Below are positions 1 through 9,301 of a stretch of DNA of 64,000 nucleotides, one piece after another (the first letter of the stretch is position 1; every line of letters starts with the position of its first letter). The translations under genes were made by a program, and so were the position numbers. Source of the stretch: Fomitopsis serialis (lineage: Eukaryota > Basidiomycota > Agaricomycetes > Polyporales > Fomitopsidaceae); NCBI RefSeq assembly GCF_022376445.1, contig NW_025955021.1, positions 1 through 64,000 of the forward strand. The letters run 5' to 3'. A model generated the notes under the pieces. The model was not told where the DNA came from, made no database searches, and saw only the letters and a list, made by a program, of their open reading frames with translations.

Positions 1-307
1 AGTCAACGAGGAGATCAACAAGTTACACGCCGAATTCAAGCGGACGACTCTCGGATTCCGCAACATGTCAGCGGCGTGGGAAGCAGTGTCTCTCAAAGAC
101 GGGATGTCTCCGGGTGCACGCGCATATGCGAAGCGAAAGACCGCGATGTTCAAGCAGATGAGTACCAACTCTGCTGCCGCGTTCGCTGCGACTCGGAGAG
201 ATCCTGGGAGAAGTGGGACTACAGCTTTGTGCGCGATCTCCCCCGAACAGTACGAGTTGTTCACTGACCTAGCTAGCAGATACCACCGAAAGCCCAAGTC
301 CGGCTAA
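1..307 (+). CDS. 3' end of an unrecognised gene, cut by the window edge
   Basis: The frame starting at base 2 is open from the left edge to TAA at 305-307, about 101 residues. I do not recognise the family. The visible part is polar and Ala/Lys-rich. Directly after the stop, in the neighbouring frame, bases 310-371 encode a smooth Gly/Ala/Ser-rich tail ending in TGA. The original C-terminus may therefore have read on into that frame, with a one-base shift near 300-307 producing the present stop. Whether the gene is alive cannot be judged from this piece. The reading frame itself is seen directly; the shift is inferred. Confidence 0.4.
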   Translation, partial: VNEEINKLHAEFKRTTLGFRNMSAAWEAVSLKDGMSPGARAYAKRKTAMFKQMSTNSAAAFAATRRDPGRSGTTALCAISPEQYELFTDLASRYHRKPKSG

Positions 308-1059
308 GGATACACCAGGCGAGGAGGGCGCTGCGGCGAGTGGCGCTAGCAGTGGCGCTGGAGCGGCGTGAGCATTGCATTCGGCGAGTGTGGACATTCG
401 TTCCTTAGCCGCTCTGCCTTCCGCTTCGTCCATTCGCGTACTATCGGAGCACATTACTGCCCGCTGCTATCGTGATAACGCCAGCACTGACGAAGTGTGC
501 GCTAGGGCGCGGGCCACGGTCGCTGACTCGCTCCCCTCCTCCCCTCCTCCTCCTCTCGCTGTTACAGCAGGTCTCAACACCGCCTCGCACACCCCACCTC
601 CTTTCATCCATCTTCCGACTCCCGCTTCATCTGTATGCTCGTCACCACGGCAGTTCCTGCGGCTGTTATCAAACCCGCAACATCGTGCGCAATTCTTGGG
701 CGATATTGTGGTGCCACCGGCGGATGTTACTCAATCTGCGTGTTGATGGTCCACGCCTCCGCTCACTTACTCATTTGTTCGCCAATCATATGCTCGATTA
801 CTGGCAGCCCGCCCTGACGTGCGGTCGCCTGGTACAAGTCCGACGTTGACCGGGATCATGTGATAATGTGCTCAGCTGATAGATTGACTTAGCTAGGAGG
901 GTGGATTACCTGAGATGGTGATTAGAATTAGATGAGAACAGTCTTTGCTTTGCTACTTTCTCAGTAGTATATGGGATTATCTCAAAGAGTGCCTAGTGCC
1001 AACAGCTTATATTAGACTGTATGTACCTGATTATTATGGTGTTAGCTGAGCTGATATTG
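308..1059. other. Non-coding stretch between partial gene and minisatellite
   Basis: No convincing gene is seen. Bases 530-620 are C/T-rich. Bases 640-850 have weakly coding-like tracts on the plus strand but no start and no recognisable domain. The AT content rises towards the repeat array that follows. Confidence 0.4.
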
Positions 1060-1064
1060 TGCTT

Positions 1065-1375
1065 ATGAGTGGATTGGATTGGCTGAACTAAGCTCATAAC
1101 TGGATTGGATTGGATGAGTACAGTGTAAGGTAAGCTCATAACAGGATTGGATTGACTAAGACAAGCTTACAATAGGATTGGATTGAGTAAAGTCAGCTCA
1201 TAACAGGATTGGATTGACTAAGACAAGCTTACAATAGGATTGGATTGACTAAACTCAGCTTATAATGGGATTGGACTGGATGAGTACAGTCTAGGTAAGC
1301 TCATAACAGGATTGGATTGGGTGAATATAGGCTAATCTAAGCTCATAACAGGATTGGATTGGCTAGTACAGTCTA
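1065..1375. repeat. Minisatellite built on a GGATTGGATTG core
   Basis: About ten copies of the core GGATTGGATT(G) occur here, usually inside a longer unit resembling CTCATAACAGGATTGGATTG. Two nearly identical higher-order units of about 60 bp stand side by side near 1137-1195 and 1196-1255. The units alternate between 'ctcataaca' and 'cttacaata' leaders. No reading frame runs through the array. It lies directly beyond the point where the gene fragment at 1480-3005 loses its 3' part. Confidence 0.85.
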
Positions 1376-1479
1376 AGCTAAACCATTAACATACTGAGGA
1401 TAGTCTTAGCTAAGCCTGTTTACTGCTTTGGATAGGATGAGTACTGGATAGGATTATAGGGGTTCAATAATGAATTGCC

Positions 1480-3005
1480 TTAAGGTGAACTAAAATACAC
1501 TATTGAATTAAAGTCAATCCTGTTTAAATGACAAAGACGAGAGTTCGCCATTGAAGAAATGGACCGAAGGAGAACCACCACCCGAGCATTAGCCTTGTCA
1601 GCACGAGGGATACCGCCTAGGCTCGTCTGAATGGACAGATCGTTGTACGCCTGTGCTTCAGCCGCAGCCTGACGACGGGCCTGCAGCGCTCGTGTCGTGT
1701 CGTCGAGGTTCCCAACCGATATAGCACGGGGACGTGAGCCAAGACCGACGGAGAGGTGGTCGCTCTGCTTGAAGCCCTTCGCCATGTACGCAGCGGAGAG
1801 ATAGTCGCTCTCCGTGTCCTGGTAAGCGTTGAGACTCTGCCTGCCGTACATGCGCTCGTCGTAAAGCTCCTCCTCTTCTTCTGCACTGGGAGTGGCGAGC
1901 AGAGAGGCGCCTGCAGAAGGCCGGTACGGGTTGGACACCGTAGTAGCACGAAGCCTAGACGGGTTCGCAGCAAGATTGCCTGCGATCGCGGCTTGGGCCT
2001 GGTTGCGCAGCTCCGAGATGGTAGCAGCGGGCGGGTGGCGGAGGGTCTCGTCAAGACCCAGGTAGTCCAGCGTGTGGACATCGAAATCGTCTGCGCCGGA
2101 GTCCATGGACGTCACTGAGCGCAGATCGTCCAGCACGGGCATACCACCGTTGCGGCTGGGCATCCAGGTCGACGAAAAGAGGGACGAGCCGAACGCGTTG
2201 GAGAGGCCGCCCGAGGGGAGGGTGAGCGAGCCAGAGCGGAGGCGGCTGTTCCGCTCAGTCAATGCAGAGGAAGCAGCTGAAGAAGCGACCGAGGCCGAGT
2301 GGCGTAAACCAGGTCGCACGGGGGCCGTCGACGCGGGCGGTGCGAAGCTCTGCCGCTGGAGCTGCTCCTGAAACGAGTCCGTCGACACAGTGGCAGCAGC
2401 CGCTGCTGCCGAGCTGCGAAGCGTGCTCGATGCCGCGGCGAAGCGCTGAGCCGCGAGCTGGACGTTGGAGGGCAAGGTCCCCGCCTTCGCCCTTCCGAAG
2501 CCCGCGGGGTAGTTGGCCGGCGGCAAGTCACCGTTGTCGCCTACTAGTAGGGAGTTCGTAGACGAAGATAGGTCATTATTAGGAGGAGAGCCGCCAGAAG
2601 CCAAGGCGCGCAGCGCGGGGGCCTGTATCTAGCACCTATCCCCTGTTTCGCCTCGAGCTCCCTCGCTCTGGAAAATGTTGTCAGGCGGCGGCGAAGGCCA
2701 GAATATGCACCGCGGCACACCTTTTGGCGAACACTGAGGGCGCCGGGGGCGGCGTCTTGCCCGAGTTGACCCTGGAGGAAAAGCCGTTGCACTGATCCCC
2801 GCTTGTCATCGCGCCCGCGCACGCTCGAGTGCGGCGCCAGACCATCCACGGATGCGCTCGTCTTGCTGCGTGTCGGCGCCGCGCACGCGGGCAGTGCTGA
2901 TGAGGCCACCGAGCGCGGGGTGTTCGTAGTCAGTGGGCTTCGTTGCTGCGCGAAGGCGAGATCGACATTGGTACTGAAGCTTCCTTGATCCCTTTGGATC
3001 CCCAT
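1480..3005 (-). pseudogene. 5' part of a Ser/Ala-rich protein gene, truncated (possible RRM protein head)
   Basis: Exon 1 runs from ATG at 3005 to about 2721. A donor GTGTGC follows, and the intron of about 98 nt ends in TACAG at 2623. Exon 2 starts at 2622 in phase 0 and stays open to 1480. The joined product (about 480 residues) is low-complexity and rich in Ser, Ala and Arg, with an acidic DSGADDFDVHTLDYLGLDE patch and an EEEEEL run. This resembles the disordered N-terminal region of fungal MRN1/NRD1-like RNA-binding proteins as I remember them, but no RRM is present. The last ~35 residues look non-conserved, as if the frame reads into unrelated DNA. I infer a truncated gene; the family link is tentative. 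Confidence 0.45.
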
Positions 3006-3017
3006 GGATGCGGTCAC

Positions 3018-3498
3018 CTGGCATAGCCAAGGTATGCATCACTTTGGTTCACCGCCAGAACGTCGGGCACTTGTGCAGTACTAGCAGGAATTGGGTGGTT
3101 GATGAAAAAGTGCCCTCGCGAAGGTCGCGCTCGCTGGCACTGGCCGTGGGAACGTATAACCCTAGACTAAGGTTCGAGCTCGCTGCACCTGCAGGGGAAA
3201 GCCCTTAGTCCCAGATGCCTCGCCAAACCCACTGCAGCGCTCGCAAATCGAGCTATTATTTCAGGATATTGTAATGGTAGAGAACGAGCACAGGTACCAC
3301 GAAAATTAGCAAGATCAGGAAGTGCAATAGCCACTCGTATCCAAGAAGCAAAGGATGTTGTAGCCTGAGCCAGTGTCGTGCACGAAGATCGGAGCAGTGT
3401 GGGTATGTAGTATAGTTATCAGGCGCAGAAGAAAAATGAGGGGATAGTACGAAGGGTAGCAAGAATTAGCACCAATCTGCCACCTACTCAGCAAGGAC
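3018..3498. other. Intergenic stretch
   Basis: No gene is supported. Short frames exist on both strands but lack family resemblance or splice logic. The part next to 3499 probably holds the 3' untranslated region of the minus-strand gene beside it. Confidence 0.4.
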
Positions 3499-5188
3499 CT
3501 AGTAAGCCCACGGGTCGTCGGCAACTTCACCCCTCGACATCGTCACAGGGGGTGGGATCCACACAGATGCGCGGGTTTCCCTTGAGGATCCTGCTTGCGA
3601 AGAGAAGGGTTGAGTGAAGGGAGGTCGTTCGGGGCTGGCTTCGAGGGACACTTCGCCAAGGTCTTCCACTGAGGAGCTGAAAACGATCGGATTTGCTGCT
3701 GAGCCAAGCTCACTCGTGCTGGCTGGGCCAGTTGCATTAGACGAGCTACCTACGAGAGTGTTAGTTGCGAGCCTGCAACAAGATCGGGTGGTCGCACCTG
3801 CAACTGAATTACCAGTTCCAGGCTCAGGCTCTGGGGTGCCGAGCTGGATGCTCGCGAGACTACTTCCAAGAGTTGCGACCACTTTCCCGAGCTTCCCTAG
3901 AGAGCCCTCGTCATCGTAATCAACCCCATGACTGAGTAGGATGACAATGCTTACGACTTGTCTTCGATTTATGAGCTGGTGCTGCCCATTCCGACACATC
4001 AGTTTCATCGCCCGATTCGGCCTCTGCATCTGACGAAGCTGAGCAGGTAATATGTTACGACCCTTGTGAACAACAAAGTCTGAAAGGGGACTTACAGCCA
4101 ACATCTGGCTTTGAACCGACCTGCTCGTCTGAGTCGCTGTCCGAGCTGGGAGCGTAGTTCGCGAGCTGAGTGTCGGTCCAGTCCCTGCGTTGAGGAACAT
4201 CCACTGCACTTTGGGTAGTGCCCCACGATTGCCACACTGATTTCGGGATAGATATGGACGATACTGAGGATCTCATTAGTAAGAGGTGTACAATACAAGT
4301 CGGACTGCCCACCGAAGCACCACGTTCGGTCTTGCCAGCGACTGGTCTTACCATGGACTGCTCTGCAGATCCCCACAAAGTCCATAGGACGGTTGTCGTT
4401 GAAGTAAGGGATGATCACGCGCCGCCTATCCCTCGCCACAATCCTCCAATGGTAGGATGATCCAATGTCTACCCCTTGAGCAGCGAGCCAGTCAAAATAT
4501 AATGGGAAGCAAGCCTTGAGGAGGTCGTTGATATCATCCCGAGTGATGTCAGGTGAAATGAGGATCCTGTCGTCACCTGGAGTCTCCGTGACGGCGAGCC
4601 CACAGCGCTTATACATTTCCAGTTGGCTTGTTGTGTATGCCGACGACGTTCGGATGTCACCATTGTCCTGCAGAATGGCGACAATCAGCACAAAACCACG
4701 ACATGCACCACATGAAAAGCACACCTTCAACCCATGCGGCAACAATAAGATACAACCAACCTCAAGGGGTGCATGTTTCAACAACGACGATGAGGTCTGA
4801 CCAGCGAGCATCCTGGTTAGTAGTTGGTACACGAATCAGAGCGAAGGCCATACCTTGCGAGACTCGGAGCCTGAGGGGCCTGCTGCCTATTGAGAATGCC
4901 GCCATATCTCGTCAGCGACACTGAACACGAATTTTTTCACGACGATCATACCTGGACCACGGCCTTCGTCACTTTGTGGGCGACACCCTTCCCCTTCCCC
5001 TTCTGCTTTGACTTGAGCCCAGCATTCGTCTCGCGCCGCGCAGCACTGAGCGAGGACTTCAGTCGTTTGTGCTCTGGCTTGGTCGCGCGCGCGATGAGCT
5101 CTTCGACGAGGTCTTCAGTGTTGTCTTCATCTGGTGAGACGGCTCGGGCCTTGCGCTTGCCATGCTTGACCGACGGCGAGCGAACCAT
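3499..5188 (-). CDS. Unrecognised intact multi-exon protein, probably nuclear
   Basis: ATG at 5188 opens an exon rich in Lys/Arg with a KHGKRKARAV nuclear-localisation-like patch. The exons can be joined through clean GT-AG introns that keep one frame: exon 1 to about 4951, two exons of 11-12 codons near 4895-4863 and 4805-4770, a main exon to about 4305 (CAG/GACAATGG acceptor near 4678), an exon ending in an acidic SSDSDSDE stretch near 4128, a further Ser/Asp/Glu-rich exon, then a Ser/Pro-rich tail ending at 3499. The length is about 430 residues. The central part has conserved-looking aromatic positions (for example TSRWQDRTWCFG) but I know no family for it. Basic head plus acidic middle suggests a nuclear protein. 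The function is unknown. Confidence 0.6.
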
Positions 5189-5477
5189 GAGCTACGACGA
5201 GGGGGCTGCGAGAGGTGGGTGGTGAGCAAGCGACGCAGCCCGCAATATTTGTACTCGACGCAATTCGGGGTTTCGGGCATCCCCTTCGCTTCGGCAGTGC
5301 CACAAGGAAAACATGTGGCCTGTATGCGGACCAATACCCTGCCATATTTGTAGCCGACATGAGATGCTGTTCATTGCCCGGTAACTTGTAGCCAAGTCTT
5401 ACACTAGCGTCCGAAAGCAATGCCAAGACCTGCCGCTCTTACAACAACCACCCAATCACCATCCATTCCCAACCCAC

Positions 5478-6207
5478 CTACTCCGCCGGGACCAACTTAG
5501 CGAGGATCCGCAGCCTGCGGGAAGTCGACGTCGAAGCTGCCCTTCGCGGCAAGGTGGTAGCCAAGCATCTGCAGGCGGATGATGTTGAGGATGGACTGAA
5601 GGCAGCCCACTGTCCTGGGTATGTGGGTCGTCCTGGCACACTTGAGGATACCCTCATCGCCCTTGTTGCAAATGGCGATTGACTGCACCTTGCACGCAGT
5701 GATCTGCGCGAACCACACCCTGCATCTTCGGGCAAAGCGCACCCCGTGCCAGCACGAGTATCACCGGCATGATCAGCGCGAGCCGCCCGCGCTTGAGCTC
5801 GCCCACGAGGATGCCCTCCGAGTGCCCGGGCAGAATCTCCTTGATGCGCCGCATGTTGGTAGCCGCGGCCCATGGAGCAGGTGATCGCTCGGTGGCCCTC
5901 AAGAACTTTGCGGATCTAGCCCGCGAGTGCGCGGAGACCATCGACGATCTGCATCCGGCACCTCACAAGAGAGGTGTGGTCCTCAGACAGTTGTAGAGCC
6001 ACCGCGAGCAGTGCAATATATCGCGAGGTATATACCTAGAGTAAGTGTTAGGCTAAGGATGTTGACGACATCAACGCGCAGCGCACCCTTGCCCAGGAAA
6101 TACTGCAGTGACAAGGTTGTATCCGCCGCCTCACTGAGCGCACATACATCGTCCCTGAGAATGGGAATCTTCCTGCCAAGGAAGCCGCTCGCGAGCTCGA
6201 TGCTCAC
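5478..6207 (-). pseudogene. Broken C-terminal part of glutamine-fructose-6-phosphate aminotransferase (GFAT)
   Basis: Pieces of the isomerase half of GFAT (GFA1, first step of UDP-GlcNAc/chitin precursor synthesis) occur in correct order. These are an ELASGFLGRKIPILRDDVC piece and ADTTLSLQYFLGKGAL at 6200-6080, an IVDGLRALAG piece near 5940, GRGYQHA, HSEGILVGELKRGRLALI near 5800, CNKGDEG, and finally LNIIRLQMLGYHLA and the DVDFP...LAK tail at 5500-5600. They are spread over different frames with a stop in the IVDGLRALAG segment, so no working protein can result. The N-terminal glutaminase half is absent. At 6207 the piece abuts Hsp104 sequence in the same orientation without a gap. Confidence 0.8.
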
Positions 6208-7128
6208 TGATGAGCGTGGAGGTCTGGCGAGGCGTAGTACCGCAAGTCGGACGTGGTCGCGAGGTCGTAGCGCCGCTCGGCTTCGTCCGCCTTGGTCTTG
6301 AGCTTGTCCATCTTCCGGCAGACATTCTGGATCTCTTCGTCGCGCGCGTTCTCTGCCTCATGTTGCACCTGGAGGGGCTGAAGTTCGGCCCGACATCGGC
6401 AATGGCTTTGCGTGCAAGAGCAAGGCGCTCCTCGGAAGCTTCGTCCTCTTTGCGCTCGAGTGCGTTGATCTCGACTTCCAGCTCGAGCTTGCGGCACTGA
6501 AGCTTGTTGATGGCTTCAGGCGCGGTTTCACGCGTTACTCGGACACTACAGAGTGTAATCAGCATCACAGTCGGCAAAAATCTATGGATGTACCTTGCGC
6601 AAGCTTCATTGACCAAGGTCGATGGCAGAGTCGGGCAACCGTCTTGACGTAAGGTAGCGGTGGGCGAGTATTGCTGCGTGAATGAGAGCGCCATCGAGGA
6701 TACGAACGCCGTGGTGTACTTCTCACGTACACCCCGGAGAGTACTGGTCGTCTCAGGAACGGACGGCTCGTTGATGAGCACCTGCGCGAACCGCCGCTCG
6801 AGCGCCGGGTCCTTCTCGATGTATTGCCTGTACTCCGCTAGGGTCGTCGCGCCGATGCACCGAAGCTTGCCACGCGCGAGGAGGGGCTTGAACAGGTTCG
6901 CAGTGTCCGTGCGCCCGCCCTCCGAGCCATGATGAGGTGAAGCGGCCTTCTCGACTTCGTTGAGGACGGCTTTGATGTGCTCCTCGTACTCGCCTTTTGA
7001 CTTCGCGCCGGCCATCAGCGCACCCATGTCGAGCGAGTAGAGGCGCCCGAGGAGCGAAGCGGGAACATCGCGGTTGACGATACGCTGCGCGAGGCCTTCT
7101 GCGATGGCGGACTTTCCTACACCGGCTC
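6208..7128 (-). pseudogene. Broken Hsp104/ClpB chaperone fragment (NBD1 and middle domain)
   Basis: The sequence starts inside the first Walker A motif (GVGKSAIAEGLAQRIV, about 7120-7075) and continues with LDMGALMAGAKSKGEYEE, the TANLFKPLLARGKLRCIGATT region, ALERRFAQVLINEPSVPETT, the VTRETAPEAINKL region and the start of the coiled-coil middle domain to SDLRYYASPDLH at 6210. Hsp104 is a cytosolic AAA+ disaggregase of about 900 residues, so only about a third is present. The conserved block after EKYT is replaced by unrelated residues, and the middle domain falls in two frames. The N-terminal domain and NBD2 are missing. The 5' side joins unrelated Ser/Pro-rich coding-like DNA near 7129; the 3' side joins the GFAT fragment. 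Confidence 0.82.
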
Positions 7129-7605
7129 ACAGATGTAGGCGCCTCCTCCACGTCCTCGGGAGGTGGTGTGGGCAAAGATGAAGCTGGAGAGGGTGGCCTG
7201 GAATACGAGGCGTCCGATTGCTGTAAGCTGGCTGAGGAAGCGGGCGGAGACTCGACGTTGAGGTAGTCACTGACGGTCTGAACGTTAGAGGCTGTGGAAT
7301 ACGGGCGAGCGGATACATCTCGGGAAGATAGCCTGTGAAGGAGAAGGGTGGTCGCTTGTGCCGACAATCCAGCGCTGGTTGAGGAAGTCTCGACGACGAC
7401 CTGCCCGCCAAAGGGTCGGTGAGACTTTGTGTGAGACTGTACTATCCGGACGACGGTGAGACCTGCACGAGACCGGGCGCGAGGCGGTTTCCTCGCAGAG
7501 TATTGATAGGAGCGCGAGGGAGGGTGTCTTCGCACATGTCGAGCGAGTCGAGGATGCGCTGGGAGGACGAGTCACCTTGGTCTGCAAATCCCCCCGACTC
7601 GTCAC
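7129..7605 (-). pseudogene. Ser/Pro-rich coding-like fragment fused upstream of the Hsp104 piece
   Basis: One frame reads through phrases such as LSSRDVSARPYSTASNVQT and PASSLPTPPPEDVEEAPT before meeting the Hsp104 Walker A at about 7128. It looks like the disordered part of a real protein rather than random frame, but I cannot name it. There is no credible start codon in frame and a neighbouring frame carries another coding-like stretch (SSQRILDSLDMCEDTL), suggesting indels. Confidence 0.35.
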
Positions 7606-8199
7606 AACTCACCTGCGCCTGCACCCGCCTTCCTCTCGACCTCCTCTCGCCTTCCTCTCGACCTCTTCTCGCACCCCTCGCACCCCCCTTTCCGTGTCCC
7701 CACCTCCCCGCTGGCTTGCCCCTCACGCCCGCCCACTTCGATCATCCTCGCGCCCGAGCTCCGTCACACCGTCGCCCGTGCTCGCGCGTTCACCAGTGCC
7801 CTTGCCCTAGCCTGCACGCTCGCTCGCGGTCTACTCGCTGGCTGCGTTTGCACACAGGGCAATCGCCCTGAGTGCTCGCCGTCGCCGCGTGCGTCGCGTT
7901 GCCGTTGCCCACCCTTGTCCATCACCGCCGGCTCGACCTCGCCCGCCATCCTCCACGACCCATCGTCCTCTGCTCGCCCACGCCTGTCCTTACGCGCAAA
8001 CAGTACGCTCGTCGAGCGTGCTATGCGCCTGCGTGCTCGCCGTTCTGTGCCGGGCCTTCGGTTTGCTTGCCAGGGCTGGTATTGGCGCAGTGGTCGCTAT
8101 GTTGGCGCGATGGCTGGTAGGATGGCGTACGGCAGCCCCTCATCGGTACAGCACTAATCACTCGGCCTCCCGGAGGGGCCAAAGCAACCGGCAGATACC
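7606..8199. other. Pyrimidine-rich non-coding stretch
   Basis: The plus strand is strongly C/T-rich (especially 7620-7760), which makes long but meaningless Pro/Ser/Arg frames. No gene is supported. Confidence 0.5.
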
Positions 8200-8425
8200 A
8201 CACGGGGCTGTTCGTAGTGGGTGGATAGGGATAGTATGCCGGTGCGTGACCTTTGCTCGCATCGGCGGCATAAGCGGGCTTGCCAATGTCAGGCGTGTTG
8301 CGGTCGATGTTGTTCGCGGCAATCTCGAGGACCGACGTGCAGCCAGAAGACGTGAGGCAGCCAAGTGGAGGCTATCGCAGTCGGTGTACTCCTGCGCGCC
8401 CTGATTGTAGAGCGAGAGGTTGTAT
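8200..8425 (-). pseudogene. Fragment of a GH18 class III-type chitinase
   Basis: The motif YNLSLYNQGAQEYTDCDSL (8420-8360) matches the conserved 'FYN.QFYNQG..EYTDC' strand of fungal GH18 chitinases. It continues, after a frame change, with SVLEIAANNIDRNTPDIGKPAYA (8330-8260), matching the 'IAA.GV....IVIGKP' strand. A stop (TGA) precedes the YN motif in frame. Only about 70 residues of a protein of roughly 300-400 remain. The catalytic DxxDxDxE motif lies upstream in the family and is absent here. Confidence 0.65.
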
Positions 8426-8429
8426 CAGT

Positions 8430-8660
8430 CAACCATTGAGCCGACCTTGGTGTCGATGTCGAGGAGGCTAACGTGGGCGCGCAGCGGTCGAAGAGGTTGA
8501 CGTTCCCGTCTGCAGAGCAGGTTGCGATGAGGTCGGGCTAGAGCGGCGAGAAACAGCACCTGGTAGACGTACATTTGGGGTGCGTGCAGGGTCATCGGGG
8601 AGTGCGGATGCGCGGAGATGAAGACGGCAGTGACAAGCTCAGCGATCAGGTTCAAGGATG
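8430..8660 (-). pseudogene. Fragment of a WD40-repeat protein (PEX7-like?)
   Basis: Two frames together give a WD40-like blade: HPHSPMTLHAPQMYVYQVLF (8600-8550) then, one frame over, PDLIATCSADGNVNLFD (8535-8485). The order and spacing resemble a blade of PEX7-type peroxisomal import receptors, but such blades are generic and the assignment is weak. The piece runs directly into the chitinase fragment on the same strand. Confidence 0.4.
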
Positions 8661-9089
8661 TGGTGGAGGTCGACAGAGGTCAACTCGCCGGCGGCGAGGG
8701 TCACGGTGCGACTCAAAGTCGAGAGCTCAAGCGCTCACAAGCGTTGAGGAGCCGAGGACGTATGGGCTTCAACACATGCCGTCCAGGTGTGCATTGATGT
8801 TGGTGGGTGGATGAAGATAGAGTCGTCCAGCACGGAATGCGGCATTGGAGAGTGTCCACAGACTCGCCTCGGTCATGCGCGAATAGCGATTCTGCGAGTA
8901 AGAGTGAGATGAGTAAGAATATGGTGGAAGTCGGGTGGAAGTACCAGTCCGATGCAGCGACCCGCCGTTCACCCAAGCGCCGGACCTGCGGCGCTCACTG
9001 CAGGGACTTCGGAAGCAAACACTCGCTGCGTCGACGATTCAAAATGCAGTTTCTTTTTTGATCCTCTATGCGGTCGATGCAAAGAACAT
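8661..9089. other. Unassigned stretch
   Basis: No recognisable gene. The minus strand near 8713-8976 has an open frame with a hydrophobic run (IFLLISLLLAESLF) but no supporting start context, splicing or family. Confidence 0.3.
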
Positions 9090-9129
9090 ATTTCAGCTGG
9101 TCCGAGGGCTTATTCGGACAAGCTGAAAT
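9090..9129. terminator. Strong hairpin downstream of the integrase-core gene
   Basis: Arms 9090-9105 (ATTTCAGCTGGTCCGA) and 9114-9129 are inverted repeats of 16 bp with one mismatch around an 8-nt loop. It lies about 170 bp past the stop codon of the minus-strand gene at 9302-11539. It may be a transcript 3' structure or a structural end of a mobile unit; the sequence does not decide. Confidence 0.5.
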
Positions 9130-9301
9130 CGCTGCTACGTTTACGAACGGGCGCCTACGCACCCGCAGGGTCTGGCGCCACTCGAACTGGCATCTCACTT
9201 ATCGAATGGTATGGACTCGGAAATGGTCTGCAGACTATGGCACTGCCAACGTGCAGTGTCGGGATTGCAAAATGATTCAACCACATACTACACTTTATAT
9301 A

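Noticed and set aside
1065..1375. CRISPR-like or telomeric array
   Set aside because: The organism is a eukaryote, the units are degenerate and adjacent without unique spacers, and the unit is not TTAGGG-like.
7606..8120. Long Pro/Arg-rich frames on the plus strand
   Set aside because: They arise from C/T-rich composition in all three frames and have no family resemblance.
9090..9129. Helitron 3' end
   Set aside because: No CTRR motif stands a few bases beyond either side of the hairpin, and no RepHel gene is in the window.
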